A stretch of 64,000 bases of DNA from Bacteroidales bacterium (GTDB lineage: Bacteria > Bacteroidota > Bacteroidia > Bacteroidales > JAFGUD01). The position numbers and the translations under genes are program-made. The stretch is from contig JAFGUD010000084.1 in NCBI GenBank assembly GCA_016938685.1, forward strand, positions 1 to 64,000, given 5' to 3'. The notes beneath the pieces are model-generated. The model was not told where the DNA came from and did not search any database. It saw only the letters and a program-made list of their open reading frames with translations. This document shows positions 28,087 through 35,617 of the stretch, one piece after another (position 1 is the stretch's first letter; every line of letters begins with the position of its first letter).

Positions 28087-29204
28087 TTTTTGACTGTTTT
28101 ATAAATTCTCATCAAATCTTTTGCTACGTTTTCTCCGCTAAAAAATTCGCTTCTTTTTTTCCCGGCATTTATTAGTTTAGTTTGCAGAGCTTTATCGTTT
28201 AATAATGTTTTTAACATTTCCGCTAAACTATCAATATTTTCATTTTTAAACAAAAGTGCGGCATCGTTTGCTACTTCTTTAAAAACGTCAATGTCGCTTG
28301 TAATTATAGGAACTTCTGAATTAAAAGCCTCAATTATTGGAATTCCAAAGCCTTCAAATTTAGACGGATAAACAAAAATTTCAGCACTTTGATATAACGT
28401 GGGTAAGTCTTTAAAATCAACATTGTTAATAATAAAAACCTGATTTTCCATTTTGTTTTCTGCTGTAAATTTTCTGATTTTTTCTGTATATGGTCTTTCT
28501 TTTCCTACAATCACTAGAGGAAAATCTATTTTTGCTTTTTGCAAAGCCTGAACAACCAATAAGGCGTTTTTTCTTGGTTCTATTGTTCCAACATTTAAAA
28601 TAAAATTTTTAGGCAAACCATATTTTTCTCTAATTGTCTGCTTTTGTTCTTCCGTTTTTTTATGAAAATAAATTTCATTACAACCTTGATAAACTATTTC
28701 TATTTTTTTTGTATCAACGTTTAAATATGCAATAAGATCATTTTTAGTTTGTCTGCTGATAGCTATAATTTTATCGGCTTCTGCACAAGATTTTTTCATT
28801 TTCCACAAATATATTTTGCGGTCAATTGGTTTATATAATTCCGGAAAACGCACAAATATTAAGTCGTGAACTGTAAGAATTGATTTTACGTTAGTTTTTG
28901 AAATTCCAACCGGCAATTCGTTTGAAAGTCCATGAAAAACATCAAGATTTGTAAATGAATTTTCTTTTAAAACACCTTTTGTACGCCAATATGAATTGCT
29001 TTTGATGAAGTTAAGGTTTTGTGGTTCAATTATTTTAGTATTATTTCTTAAACTAATTTCTATCTTTTCTTCTTTTTTGGGAGAAAATAAAAAATATTCG
29101 TTTTCCGGATAAAAATCCTGCATATATGATAAAATATTTCGTCCATAATTTCCGAGTCCCGAACGATTAAAAAAAATTCTTTTTGAGTCAAAGCCTATTT
29201 TCAT
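28083..29204 (-). CDS. Glycosyltransferase family 4 (mannosyltransferase-like)
   Basis: The 373-residue GT-B protein begins GFDSKRIFFNRSGLGNYGRNIL, has VHDLIFVRFPELY and KIIAISRQTKNDLI in the N-terminal lobe, and ILNVGTIEPRKNALLVVQAL, FPLVIVGKERPYT, and the E(x7)E motif PSKFEGFGIPIIEAFNSEVPIITSD in the C-terminal lobe. This pattern is typical of GT4 enzymes from O-antigen and capsule loci. It is the first gene of the minus-strand four-gene operon; no consensus promoter was found in the 186-base divergent region upstream. Confidence 0.9.
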   Translation of the reverse strand: MKIGFDSKRIFFNRSGLGNYGRNILSYMQDFYPENEYFLFSPKKEEKIEISLRNNTKIIEPQNLNFIKSNSYWRTKGVLKENSFTNLDVFHGLSNELPVGISKTNVKSILTVHDLIFVRFPELYKPIDRKIYLWKMKKSCAEADKIIAISRQTKNDLIAYLNVDTKKIEIVYQGCNEIYFHKKTEEQKQTIREKYGLPKNFILNVGTIEPRKNALLVVQALQKAKIDFPLVIVGKERPYTEKIRKFTAENKMENQVFIINNVDFKDLPTLYQSAEIFVYPSKFEGFGIPIIEAFNSEVPIITSDIDVFKEVANDAALLFKNENIDSLAEMLKTLLNDKALQTKLINAGKKRSEFFSGENVAKDLMRIYKTVKK

Positions 29205-29390
29205 GAATTTTATTTTTTCTCTCTTGTTTTTTTTTGTCTTTATATTTTAATTTGTGAAAGTCAATAGACCCGAAAGAGTTACTTTACGTCACCATTTTTG
29301 TTTAACCAAAAAATTTTCAACGTTATAAACTTTCAACTTTTTTTGTGCAAAGTAAAATGTTTATTTTTGAAAAAAATAAATTTGTTTGAT

Positions 29391-30032
29391 ATGCAAGTTA
29401 ATACATTAATATTTAATGATTTTTCAGAAAACACATACGTGATTTTCGATGAAACAAACGAAGCTGTAATAATTGATCCAGGTTGTTTTTACGAAAAGGA
29501 AAAAAATGCTTTAGTTCAGTATTTTGAACGAAAAAATTTAAAACCCGTGAAAATAATTAACACCCATTGTCACATTGACCACGTATTAGGAGTCGATTTT
29601 TTGAAAGAAAAATACGGAATTGAGTTTTACGCCAGTAAAAAAGACGAATATATTTTTGATTTTCTTTTGGTTTCTGCAAAAATGTACGGTCTTGCTGTTG
29701 ATAAAGCTCCTAAAATTGACAAATATATTGCAGAAGGCGATATTATTAGTTTTGGAAATAGTGAATTGAAAATTTTAGATGTTCCCGGTCACACATTAGG
29801 ACATATTGCTTTTTATTCAGAAAAGGAAAAATTTGTAATTACCGGCGATGTTATTTTTAAAGATTCAATTGGTAGGACTGATTTACCAGGTGGCGACTTA
29901 GATATTTTACTAGATAGCATTAAAAATAAACTTTTTTTGTTGGGTGAGGATTTTACAGTTTTTCCGGGACATGGCGAACCAACCAACATAGGAACAGAAA
30001 TGATGCATAATCCGTTTTTGAGGTTTGATTAA
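29391..30032 (+). CDS. MBL-fold metallo-hydrolase (glyoxalase II-like)
   Basis: I start it at ATG 29391 (MQVNTLIFNDFSENTYV), since the family begins with this strand; an upstream in-frame ATG at 29298 would add 31 unrelated residues. The 213-residue protein has the metallo-beta-lactamase motifs THCHIDHV (HxHxDH), VPGHTLGHIAFY, ITGDVIFKDSIGRTDLPGGD and FPGHGEPT, all the zinc ligands of short glyoxalase II-like hydrolases. These enzymes hydrolyse thioesters or related bonds; the specific substrate is unknown. It is followed 18 bases later by a zinc-ribbon-like protein, perhaps in the same transcript. Confidence 0.88.
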   Translation: MQVNTLIFNDFSENTYVIFDETNEAVIIDPGCFYEKEKNALVQYFERKNLKPVKIINTHCHIDHVLGVDFLKEKYGIEFYASKKDEYIFDFLLVSAKMYGLAVDKAPKIDKYIAEGDIISFGNSELKILDVPGHTLGHIAFYSEKEKFVITGDVIFKDSIGRTDLPGGDLDILLDSIKNKLFLLGEDFTVFPGHGEPTNIGTEMMHNPFLRFD

Positions 30033-30050
30033 ATTATTAAATTCAAAACA

Positions 30051-30626
30051 ATGAATAATGATGACAATTTTATTTTAGGCGATATTCCTGAAATCTTTCT
30101 TCCCGAGAATGAAGATAGTTTTAAAAATAGCTACTGTTCTATTTGTGGTGCGGAATTATTTGACGACGGATTTATGGTAGAAAAAGCTTTTGTTAAAAAC
30201 GAAAAGCTTATGAAACCGGAACTTATATTTGAAATTCATGTTTGTTTTAAATGTATCCGGAGTTTGAATGAAGAAATGTCTAAAGAATCAATTGAGAAAA
30301 TTGAACAATTTAGAAAAGAACGATTTTTAAATGATTATTACGAAAAATTGTTAGAAAACGAGGAATATAAAATCTCTAAGTGGTTGAAATATTGCACAAT
30401 AACTCATAATAAAATCAAAGATTGTTCTGAATTTAATATTGTTGGTTTTTTCGTTCAAGATGCTATGTTTTACAAGCCTTTTCCAATGGCAGTTAGTTTT
30501 GAAGGGATGATGGAAGTTGAAGAAATTTACTCAAAAAAAACCAAAGATGTTATTGACGATTTTTTTGATTCGTTGCCTCCTGATATTAGAAAAATAGTTA
30601 AAGATCAAGGTAAAGTGTTTATTTAA
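30051..30626 (+). CDS. Hypothetical protein with two CxxC pairs
   Basis: The 191-residue protein has YCSICGAELF (near residue 25) and VCFKCIRSL (near 63), two Cys pairs that could hold one zinc in a ribbon-like fold. The rest is mostly helical and acidic, with no signal peptide or membrane segment, and a C-terminal DVIDDFFDSLPPDIRKI helix. I do not recognise a family with confidence; similarity of the Cys layout to FYVE- or treble-clef-like domains cannot be judged by eye. It lies 18 bases after the MBL hydrolase and converges on uvrC. Confidence 0.75.
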   Translation: MNNDDNFILGDIPEIFLPENEDSFKNSYCSICGAELFDDGFMVEKAFVKNEKLMKPELIFEIHVCFKCIRSLNEEMSKESIEKIEQFRKERFLNDYYEKLLENEEYKISKWLKYCTITHNKIKDCSEFNIVGFFVQDAMFYKPFPMAVSFEGMMEVEEIYSKKTKDVIDDFFDSLPPDIRKIVKDQGKVFI

Positions 30627-30640
30627 CTTTATTGGATTGT

Positions 30641-32458
30641 TTATTCTTCGTCTTTTTTATTAAAAAAATCGTAAACTAATTTTCCTTTCGATGTTCCAAG
30701 CATTTCGTAAAGTTCATCAATTGAAGCCTCTTTAATTCTTGAAACACTGCCAAAATGCTGAATTAGTCTTTGCATCGATTTTTCGCCAATACCGTTAATT
30801 TCTGTAAGTTGGCTTTTGGTCATTTCTTTGCCTCTTTTTTGACGATGAAATGTTATTCCAAACCTGTGCGCCTCGTCTCTGGCTTGTTGAATGATTTTTA
30901 GGGTGGGGGAGTTTTTGTCAAGATAAAGTGGATACGGGTCGTTTGGTCTGAAAATTTCTTCCAGCTTTTTTGCAATCGAAATTATTTCAACTTTATCGTC
31001 AATTTCCAGTTCAACTAAGCTTTCCAAAGCTGCTGATAGTTGGCCTTTTCCTCCGTCAATAATTATGAGTTGCGGTAAAGAAAGATTTTCATCAATCATT
31101 CTTTTGTAACGGCGAAAAACAACTTCTTTCATACTTGCAAAATCGTCAGGTCCAATAACGGTTTTAATGTTAAATTTTCGATAGTCTTTTTTACTCGGTT
31201 TTGTGTTCTTAAATACTACGCATGAAGAAACAGCATTTGTTCCCTGTAAATTAGAGTTGTCAAAACATTCTATGTGTATTGGAAGTGATTCAAGATTAAG
31301 ATCTTTTTGCATTCGTTCCAAAATTTCATTTGTTCTGCGGTTTGGGTCAATCTGATTTCGCTGGCGTTCTTTTTCCATGCGGTAATATTTCAGATTTCGT
31401 TCCGATAATGCCAAAAGTTCATGCTTAATTCCTCTTTGTGGAACTTTGAAAGAAACTCCTTCGATTGTCAAATCAATTTTAAAAGGAACAATAATCTCTT
31501 TTGCGTTGCTAACTCCTTGTTGAATATTTTCGCGAATATTAATAATAGCGTGTTCTAGAACTTCTTTGTCTGATTCTTCAAGTTGTTTTTTTATTTCGTA
31601 AGAATAAGCCTGAACAATTTTTCCGCTCACAAGTTTCAGAAAATTAACAAAAGAATATTTTGTCGAAGAGCTGATTGAAAAAATATCTATATTATCAACC
31701 GAAGTATTAACTACAGTGGAGCGACTTTGATAATTTTCAAGTAATTCCAGTTTTTGTTTAAGTTCTTCTGCTTTTTCAAAATTTAGTTCCTCGGCTGCGG
31801 ACAACATTTGTTGTTTTACATGATTGATAACAATGTGAATATCTCCTTTCAGAATTTTTCTGATTTGGTCAATATTGTTCAGATAATCAACCTCAGTTTG
31901 TTGAGAAATACAAGGTCCCTGGCAGTTTTTGATGTGAAATTGTAAACATTCTTTGAATTTTCCTGCTCTAATTTGATCAATATTTAAACTTAGTTTACAT
32001 GTTCTTGTTTTGTATAGTTTTTTGAACATTGAAACAATTGTTCTAACTAAGTTTAAAGAAGTGTACGGTCCAAAATATTCAGAGCCGTCTTTTGTTAAAT
32101 TTCTTGTGTAATAAACTCTTGGAAAAGGCTCATTTTTAATAACAATCCACGGATAACTTTTATCATCTTTAAGTTGAATGTTGTATTTAGGTTTGTATTT
32201 TTTAATTAAAGTATTTTCGAGTAAAAGAGCGTCATTTTCAGTTTCAACAGTAATATATTTGATTTCAGAAATTTGTCGGACTAAAATAACGGTTTTTGTT
32301 CGGTCAACAGTTTTGTTAAAATAAGAATTAACTCTGTTCTTAAGGTTTTTTGCCTTTCCAACATAGATAATTGTTCCTTCGGCATCAAAAAATTGATAAA
32401 CTCCGGGTTTTTGAGGCAGATTTAATGCAATATTTTTTAACTCTTCTTTTTTCATCAC
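30641..32458 (-). CDS. uvrC: UvrABC system protein C
   Basis: The 605-residue excinuclease subunit makes both incisions in nucleotide excision repair. The N-terminal GIY-YIG domain contains PGVYQFFDAEGTIIYVGKAKNLKNRVNSYF and the family's KYKPKYNI segment. A Cys-rich stretch, a UVR motif (NFEKAEELKQKLELLE), the C-terminal RNase H-like nuclease domain (ECFDNSNLQGTNAV, LIIIDGGKGQL with catalytic Asp, and DEAHRFGITFHR) and a final helix-hairpin-helix (LTEINGIGEKSMQRLIQHFGS) follow. All catalytic residues look intact. Two Met codons begin the gene; the promoter lies so close that the transcript may start at or just before the first. Confidence 0.96.
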   Translation of the reverse strand: MMKKEELKNIALNLPQKPGVYQFFDAEGTIIYVGKAKNLKNRVNSYFNKTVDRTKTVILVRQISEIKYITVETENDALLLENTLIKKYKPKYNIQLKDDKSYPWIVIKNEPFPRVYYTRNLTKDGSEYFGPYTSLNLVRTIVSMFKKLYKTRTCKLSLNIDQIRAGKFKECLQFHIKNCQGPCISQQTEVDYLNNIDQIRKILKGDIHIVINHVKQQMLSAAEELNFEKAEELKQKLELLENYQSRSTVVNTSVDNIDIFSISSSTKYSFVNFLKLVSGKIVQAYSYEIKKQLEESDKEVLEHAIINIRENIQQGVSNAKEIIVPFKIDLTIEGVSFKVPQRGIKHELLALSERNLKYYRMEKERQRNQIDPNRRTNEILERMQKDLNLESLPIHIECFDNSNLQGTNAVSSCVVFKNTKPSKKDYRKFNIKTVIGPDDFASMKEVVFRRYKRMIDENLSLPQLIIIDGGKGQLSAALESLVELEIDDKVEIISIAKKLEEIFRPNDPYPLYLDKNSPTLKIIQQARDEAHRFGITFHRQKRGKEMTKSQLTEINGIGEKSMQRLIQHFGSVSRIKEASIDELYEMLGTSKGKLVYDFFNKKDEE

Positions 32459-32463
32459 AAAAA

Positions 32464-32496
32464 CAAAGATATAAAATTGGCATTATGAATATCAAA
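32464..32496 (-). promoter_or_regulatory. Promoter of uvrC, possibly leaderless
   Basis: On the minus strand TTTG (32493-32496) and TATCTTTG (32464-32471) are 21 bases apart. The start codon (32456-32458) begins only about six bases after the -7 box, so a transcript starting there would have almost no leader. Confidence 0.5.
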
Positions 32497-32602
32497 AAAA
32501 TAGAATGTGAAAATAATTTTCAACTTGTAAATTGTCTCAAAAAGCCTGATTTCATTTGTTAACATCACATTAAGCTTTTGTAAATTAGTTGGTTTAAAAA
32601 AC

Positions 32603-32611
32603 TTATCCACA
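32603..32611 (+). other. Single DnaA-box-like nonamer
   Basis: TTATCCACA is an exact match to the DnaA consensus, just upstream of the rplM promoter. A single copy without companions or an AT-rich unwinding region does not indicate an origin; it could be a regulatory site or chance. Confidence 0.3.
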
Positions 32612-32628
32612 AAAAAAGAGAATTATGA

Positions 32629-32658
32629 TTGTTTTTTAAAAAATAAGTTTTACTTTTG
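32629..32658 (+). promoter_or_regulatory. Promoter of the rplM-rpsI ribosomal unit
   Basis: TTG (32629-32631) is followed after 19 bases by TACTTTTG (32651-32658), matching the Bacteroidota housekeeping promoter. The rplM start is about 48 bases downstream of the -7 box. Confidence 0.75.
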
Positions 32659-32705
32659 CAAGTCCAAAAAATACACAGAGTTAGTAACCAATAAAAAAGA
32701 AAAAA

Positions 32706-33161
32706 GTGGATACATTGAGCTATAAGACAGTATCAGCTAATAGAGAAACCGTTCAAAAAGAATGGATTCTAATAGATGCCAACGACATGGTTTTAGGTCG
32801 TTTAGCATCAACAGTAGCGATGATTCTACGAGGAAAGCACAAACCAAGTTTCACTCCGCACGTAGATTGTGGAGACAATGTAGTTGTTATTAATGCAGAA
32901 AAAGTAGTTTTGACAGGAAAGAAATTTGCTGACAAAAAATACATTCGCCACACCGGATATCCTGGTGGAATGCGCATTGAAACACCTTCTGATGTGATGA
33001 GCAAAGACCCTCGTCGTTTAGTTGAAAGAGCAGTTAGAGGTATGTTACCAAGAAACCGTTTAGGTCGTAAATTATTTCATAATATGAAAGTTTACGTTGG
33101 TAGTCAACACGAACAAGAAGCTCAAAAACCAAGACAAATTAATCTATCAGACATTAAATAG
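32706..33161 (+). CDS. rplM: 50S ribosomal protein L13
   Basis: The 151-residue protein begins MDTLSYKT, the usual Bacteroidota L13 N-terminus, from a GTG codon; the alternative TTG at 32715 would lose conserved residues. It has the conserved WILIDANDMVLGRLAS, LRGKHKPSFTPHVDCGDNVV, HTGYPGGMR and AVRGMLPRNRLGR segments. L13 is an early assembly protein of the large subunit. It is followed five bases later by rpsI in the usual rplM-rpsI pair. Confidence 0.98.
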   Translation: MDTLSYKTVSANRETVQKEWILIDANDMVLGRLASTVAMILRGKHKPSFTPHVDCGDNVVVINAEKVVLTGKKFADKKYIRHTGYPGGMRIETPSDVMSKDPRRLVERAVRGMLPRNRLGRKLFHNMKVYVGSQHEQEAQKPRQINLSDIK

Positions 33162-33166
33162 TTATT

Positions 33167-33556
33167 ATGGAAGGAGTAATTAACACGACCGGAAGAAGAA
33201 AATCAGCGGTAGCAAGATTGTTCATGAGCGATGGAAAAGGAAGTATTCTAATTAACAATAGAACATTAGAAAACTATTTCCCTGCAACACGTTATCAGTA
33301 TGTTGTAATGCAACCTCTAAATCTTTTAGAGTTAGCAGACAAGTATGACATTAAAGTTACTGTATCGGGTGGCGGAGAAACAGGACAAGCAGAAGCTATT
33401 CGTCTTGCAATTTCTAGAGCATTAGTTGAATTAGATGCTGAGCGCAAATCAGCTCTTCGTAAAGCCGGTTTCGTAACACGTGATCCACGTGTGAAAGAAC
33501 GTAAAAAACCTGGACAACCCAGTGCAAGAAAACAATTTCAATTTTCTAAACGTTAG
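33167..33556 (+). CDS. rpsI: 30S ribosomal protein S9
   Basis: The 129-residue protein has TGRRKSAVARLFM near the N-terminus, the VSGGGETGQAEAIRLAISRALVE core and the conserved C-terminal ARKQFQFSKR, whose terminal Lys-Arg tail contacts the P-site tRNA. It lies five bases after rplM. A hairpin in the 107-base space before rpsB may regulate or partly separate the next genes. Confidence 0.98.
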   Translation: MEGVINTTGRRKSAVARLFMSDGKGSILINNRTLENYFPATRYQYVVMQPLNLLELADKYDIKVTVSGGGETGQAEAIRLAISRALVELDAERKSALRKAGFVTRDPRVKERKKPGQPSARKQFQFSKR

Positions 33557-33573
33557 TTATTGTTTAGTATCCA

Positions 33574-33611
33574 AATTGTTTGGACTTTCACCACGAAACT
33601 ACCAAACAATT
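33574..33611 (+). other. Hairpin in the rpsI-rpsB spacer
   Basis: Perfect ten-base arms AATTGTTTGG and CCAAACAATT are separated by 18 bases. There is no T tract, so it is not a simple terminator. It may be part of an rpsB leader structure (S2 autoregulates its operon in several bacteria) or an mRNA-processing site. Confidence 0.5.
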
Positions 33612-33663
33612 GCATACATTTACGGAAAGTAAACAGTAATAGTAAAAAACAAGTAAAAAAAAA

Positions 33664-34476
33664 ATGCAAAAACCAACATTTCAACAATTATTGGATGCAG
33701 GTGTTCATTTTGGCCACCTAAAAAGAAAGTGGAATCCGGCTATGGCCCCATATATTTTCATGGAGCGTAACGGTATTCACATTATCGACTTACACAAAAC
33801 AATTGCTAAGCTTGATGAAGCTGCTGCAGCAATGAAACAAGTTGCAAAATCAGGACGCTCAATCCTTTTTGTTGCAACCAAAAAACAAGCAAAAGAAATT
33901 ATTGCTACCAAAGTTGCCGAAGTAGGCATGCCTTACATTACCGAAAGATGGTGGGGTGGTATGTTAACTAACTTTCAAACACTTCGTCGTGCTATCAAAA
34001 AAATCAATACCATTGATAAAATGGAAACTAACGGCACTTTCGAAAAATTATCAAAAAGAGAACGTTTACAACTAACTCGTGAAAAAGACAAATTAAATAA
34101 ACGTTTAGGAAGTGTTGCAGATATGACTAAACTTCCAGCTGCTGTTTTTGTAATTGATGTTATGAAAGAAAAAATAGCTATCAAAGAAGCACAAAAATTA
34201 TTTATGCCAATCTTTGCAATGGTTGATACTAACTCTAATCCTAAAGGAATTGATTATGTTATTCCTTCTAATGATGATGCTTCTCAATCTATTGAATTAA
34301 TTCTTGATGTTATTACAAAAGCTATTAAAGAAGGTCTTGATGAAAGAAAAGCTGAAAGAGTAGATAAAGATAAACAAAAAGAGGTTAAGAAAACCAAAGC
34401 TCCAATTAAAAAACAAGCGGAAGCAGAGGTTGAAGAAGTAAAGACAGAAGAGAAGAACAATAGCGTAGAAGAATAA
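33664..34476 (+). CDS. rpsB: 30S ribosomal protein S2
   Basis: The 270-residue protein opens with FQQLLDAGVHFGHLKRKWNP, has GRSILFVATKKQAKEII, YITERWWGGMLTNFQT, and the SNPKGIDYVIPSNDDASQSIE segment, all typical of S2, which joins the 30S subunit last. The C-terminal ~35 residues form a highly charged, lysine- and glutamate-rich tail (KKTKAPIKKQ onward), an extension common in this phylum. A terminator follows before tsf. Confidence 0.98.
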   Translation: MQKPTFQQLLDAGVHFGHLKRKWNPAMAPYIFMERNGIHIIDLHKTIAKLDEAAAAMKQVAKSGRSILFVATKKQAKEIIATKVAEVGMPYITERWWGGMLTNFQTLRRAIKKINTIDKMETNGTFEKLSKRERLQLTREKDKLNKRLGSVADMTKLPAAVFVIDVMKEKIAIKEAQKLFMPIFAMVDTNSNPKGIDYVIPSNDDASQSIELILDVITKAIKEGLDERKAERVDKDKQKEVKKTKAPIKKQAEAEVEEVKTEEKNNSVEE

Positions 34477-34498
34477 AATCAAAATACTTGATTTTCTT

Positions 34499-34529
34499 TA
34501 AGGCTGTTCTTTGAGCAGCCTTACTTTTT
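34499..34529 (+). terminator. Terminator between rpsB and tsf
   Basis: An eight-base perfect stem TAAGGCTG/CAGCCTTA with a nine-base loop is followed by CTTTTT. It is moderately strong and may attenuate rather than fully stop transcription into tsf. Confidence 0.7.
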
Positions 34530-34670
34530 ATACCGATTAGATTTTGTTATTTGTTCTCTAATCATTGATGAAAAAATAGGCAAATCTGTGTCGGAATTGT
34601 ACAAATTTTATTTTTACGATTTGTTCAATTGTTACAAAACTTTAATTGCAAACAAATAAATTATAAAAAA

Positions 34671-35504
34671 ATGGCAAATATTACAGCCGCTGATGTGGCA
34701 AAATTGCGTAAACTTACCGGAGCAGGAATGATGGATTGTAAAAAAGCTTTAACTGAAGCAGAAGGAAACTTTGATTCCGCTATCGAAATATTAAGAAAAA
34801 AAGGTCAAAAAGTTGCAAGTAACCGCGCTGACAGAGAATCTACAGAAGGCGTTGTTTTAGCAGCAACTACAGCTGATGGTAAAAACACAGTAATGGTTTC
34901 TCTTAATTGTGAAACTGACTTTGTTGCAAAAAATGATGATTTTATTAAAAATACTCAAGAAATTTTAGATATTGCTCTTGCTAATCTTCCTGATACAAAA
35001 GAAGATTTAATGGGAATGAAAATTTCTTCCGGTTTAACTATTCAGGAACAAACTATCAATTTAACTGGTGTTATTGGTGAAAAAATTGAATTAGCTTTTT
35101 ACGGAAAAGTAATAGGCGAATCTACTGGTTTTTACGTACATTCAGATAAAAAGGTTGCTACAATTGTTGCTGCTAACAAAAGTGGTGTTGCTGATGAAGT
35201 ACTTAAAAACGTTGCAATGCAAGCTACTGCTATGAATCCTGTTGCTCTAAGTGAAAAAGATGTTCCTCAGGATATTATTGAAAAAGAATTAGAGATTGGA
35301 AAAGAATTAGCTATTAACGAAGGCAAACCAGCTGAAATGGCAGAAAAAATATCTCGTGGTCGTTTAGGTCGATTCTTTAAAGATAATACACTTTTAAATC
35401 AAGCTTTTGTTAAAGACAATAAAATGACCGTTATTGATTATCTTAAATCTGTCGATAGTGAATTAACTATTGTTGATTTCAAAAGATTCTCATTAAGAGT
35501 TTAA
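34671..35504 (+). CDS. tsf: Elongation factor Ts
   Basis: I start it at ATG 34671 (MANITAADVAKLRKLTGAGMMDCKKAL), the family N-terminus; an upstream in-frame ATG at 34629 would add 14 unrelated residues. The 277-residue protein has the UBA-like N-terminal domain and the core TDFVAKNDDF motif (the TDFV sequence contacts EF-Tu). EF-Ts exchanges GDP for GTP on EF-Tu. The rpsB-tsf order is near-universal. A bidirectional terminator follows. Confidence 0.97.
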   Translation: MANITAADVAKLRKLTGAGMMDCKKALTEAEGNFDSAIEILRKKGQKVASNRADRESTEGVVLAATTADGKNTVMVSLNCETDFVAKNDDFIKNTQEILDIALANLPDTKEDLMGMKISSGLTIQEQTINLTGVIGEKIELAFYGKVIGESTGFYVHSDKKVATIVAANKSGVADEVLKNVAMQATAMNPVALSEKDVPQDIIEKELEIGKELAINEGKPAEMAEKISRGRLGRFFKDNTLLNQAFVKDNKMTVIDYLKSVDSELTIVDFKRFSLRV

Positions 35505-35552
35505 TTGATTAAATGTTTAGATTGAATAAGGGTATTGATATACTATTCAAAT

Positions 35553-35585
35553 AAAAAAAACCGTGCTTATGCGCGGTTTTTTTAT
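35553..35585. terminator. Bidirectional terminator between tsf and the anti-sigma gene
   Basis: AAACCGTGC pairs with GCGCGGTTT (one T-G pair) around TTAT, flanked by a run of A and T7, so it can stop both converging transcripts. Confidence 0.88.
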
Positions 35586-35617
35586 TGAGTTTTTTAAAAT
35601 TTCTTTTTGGTCAAGTG

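Noticed and set aside
32603-32611. Possible replication origin at a DnaA-box-like site
   Set aside because: Only one perfect nonamer is present and no box cluster, AT-rich unwinding region or dnaA/dnaN gene is nearby.
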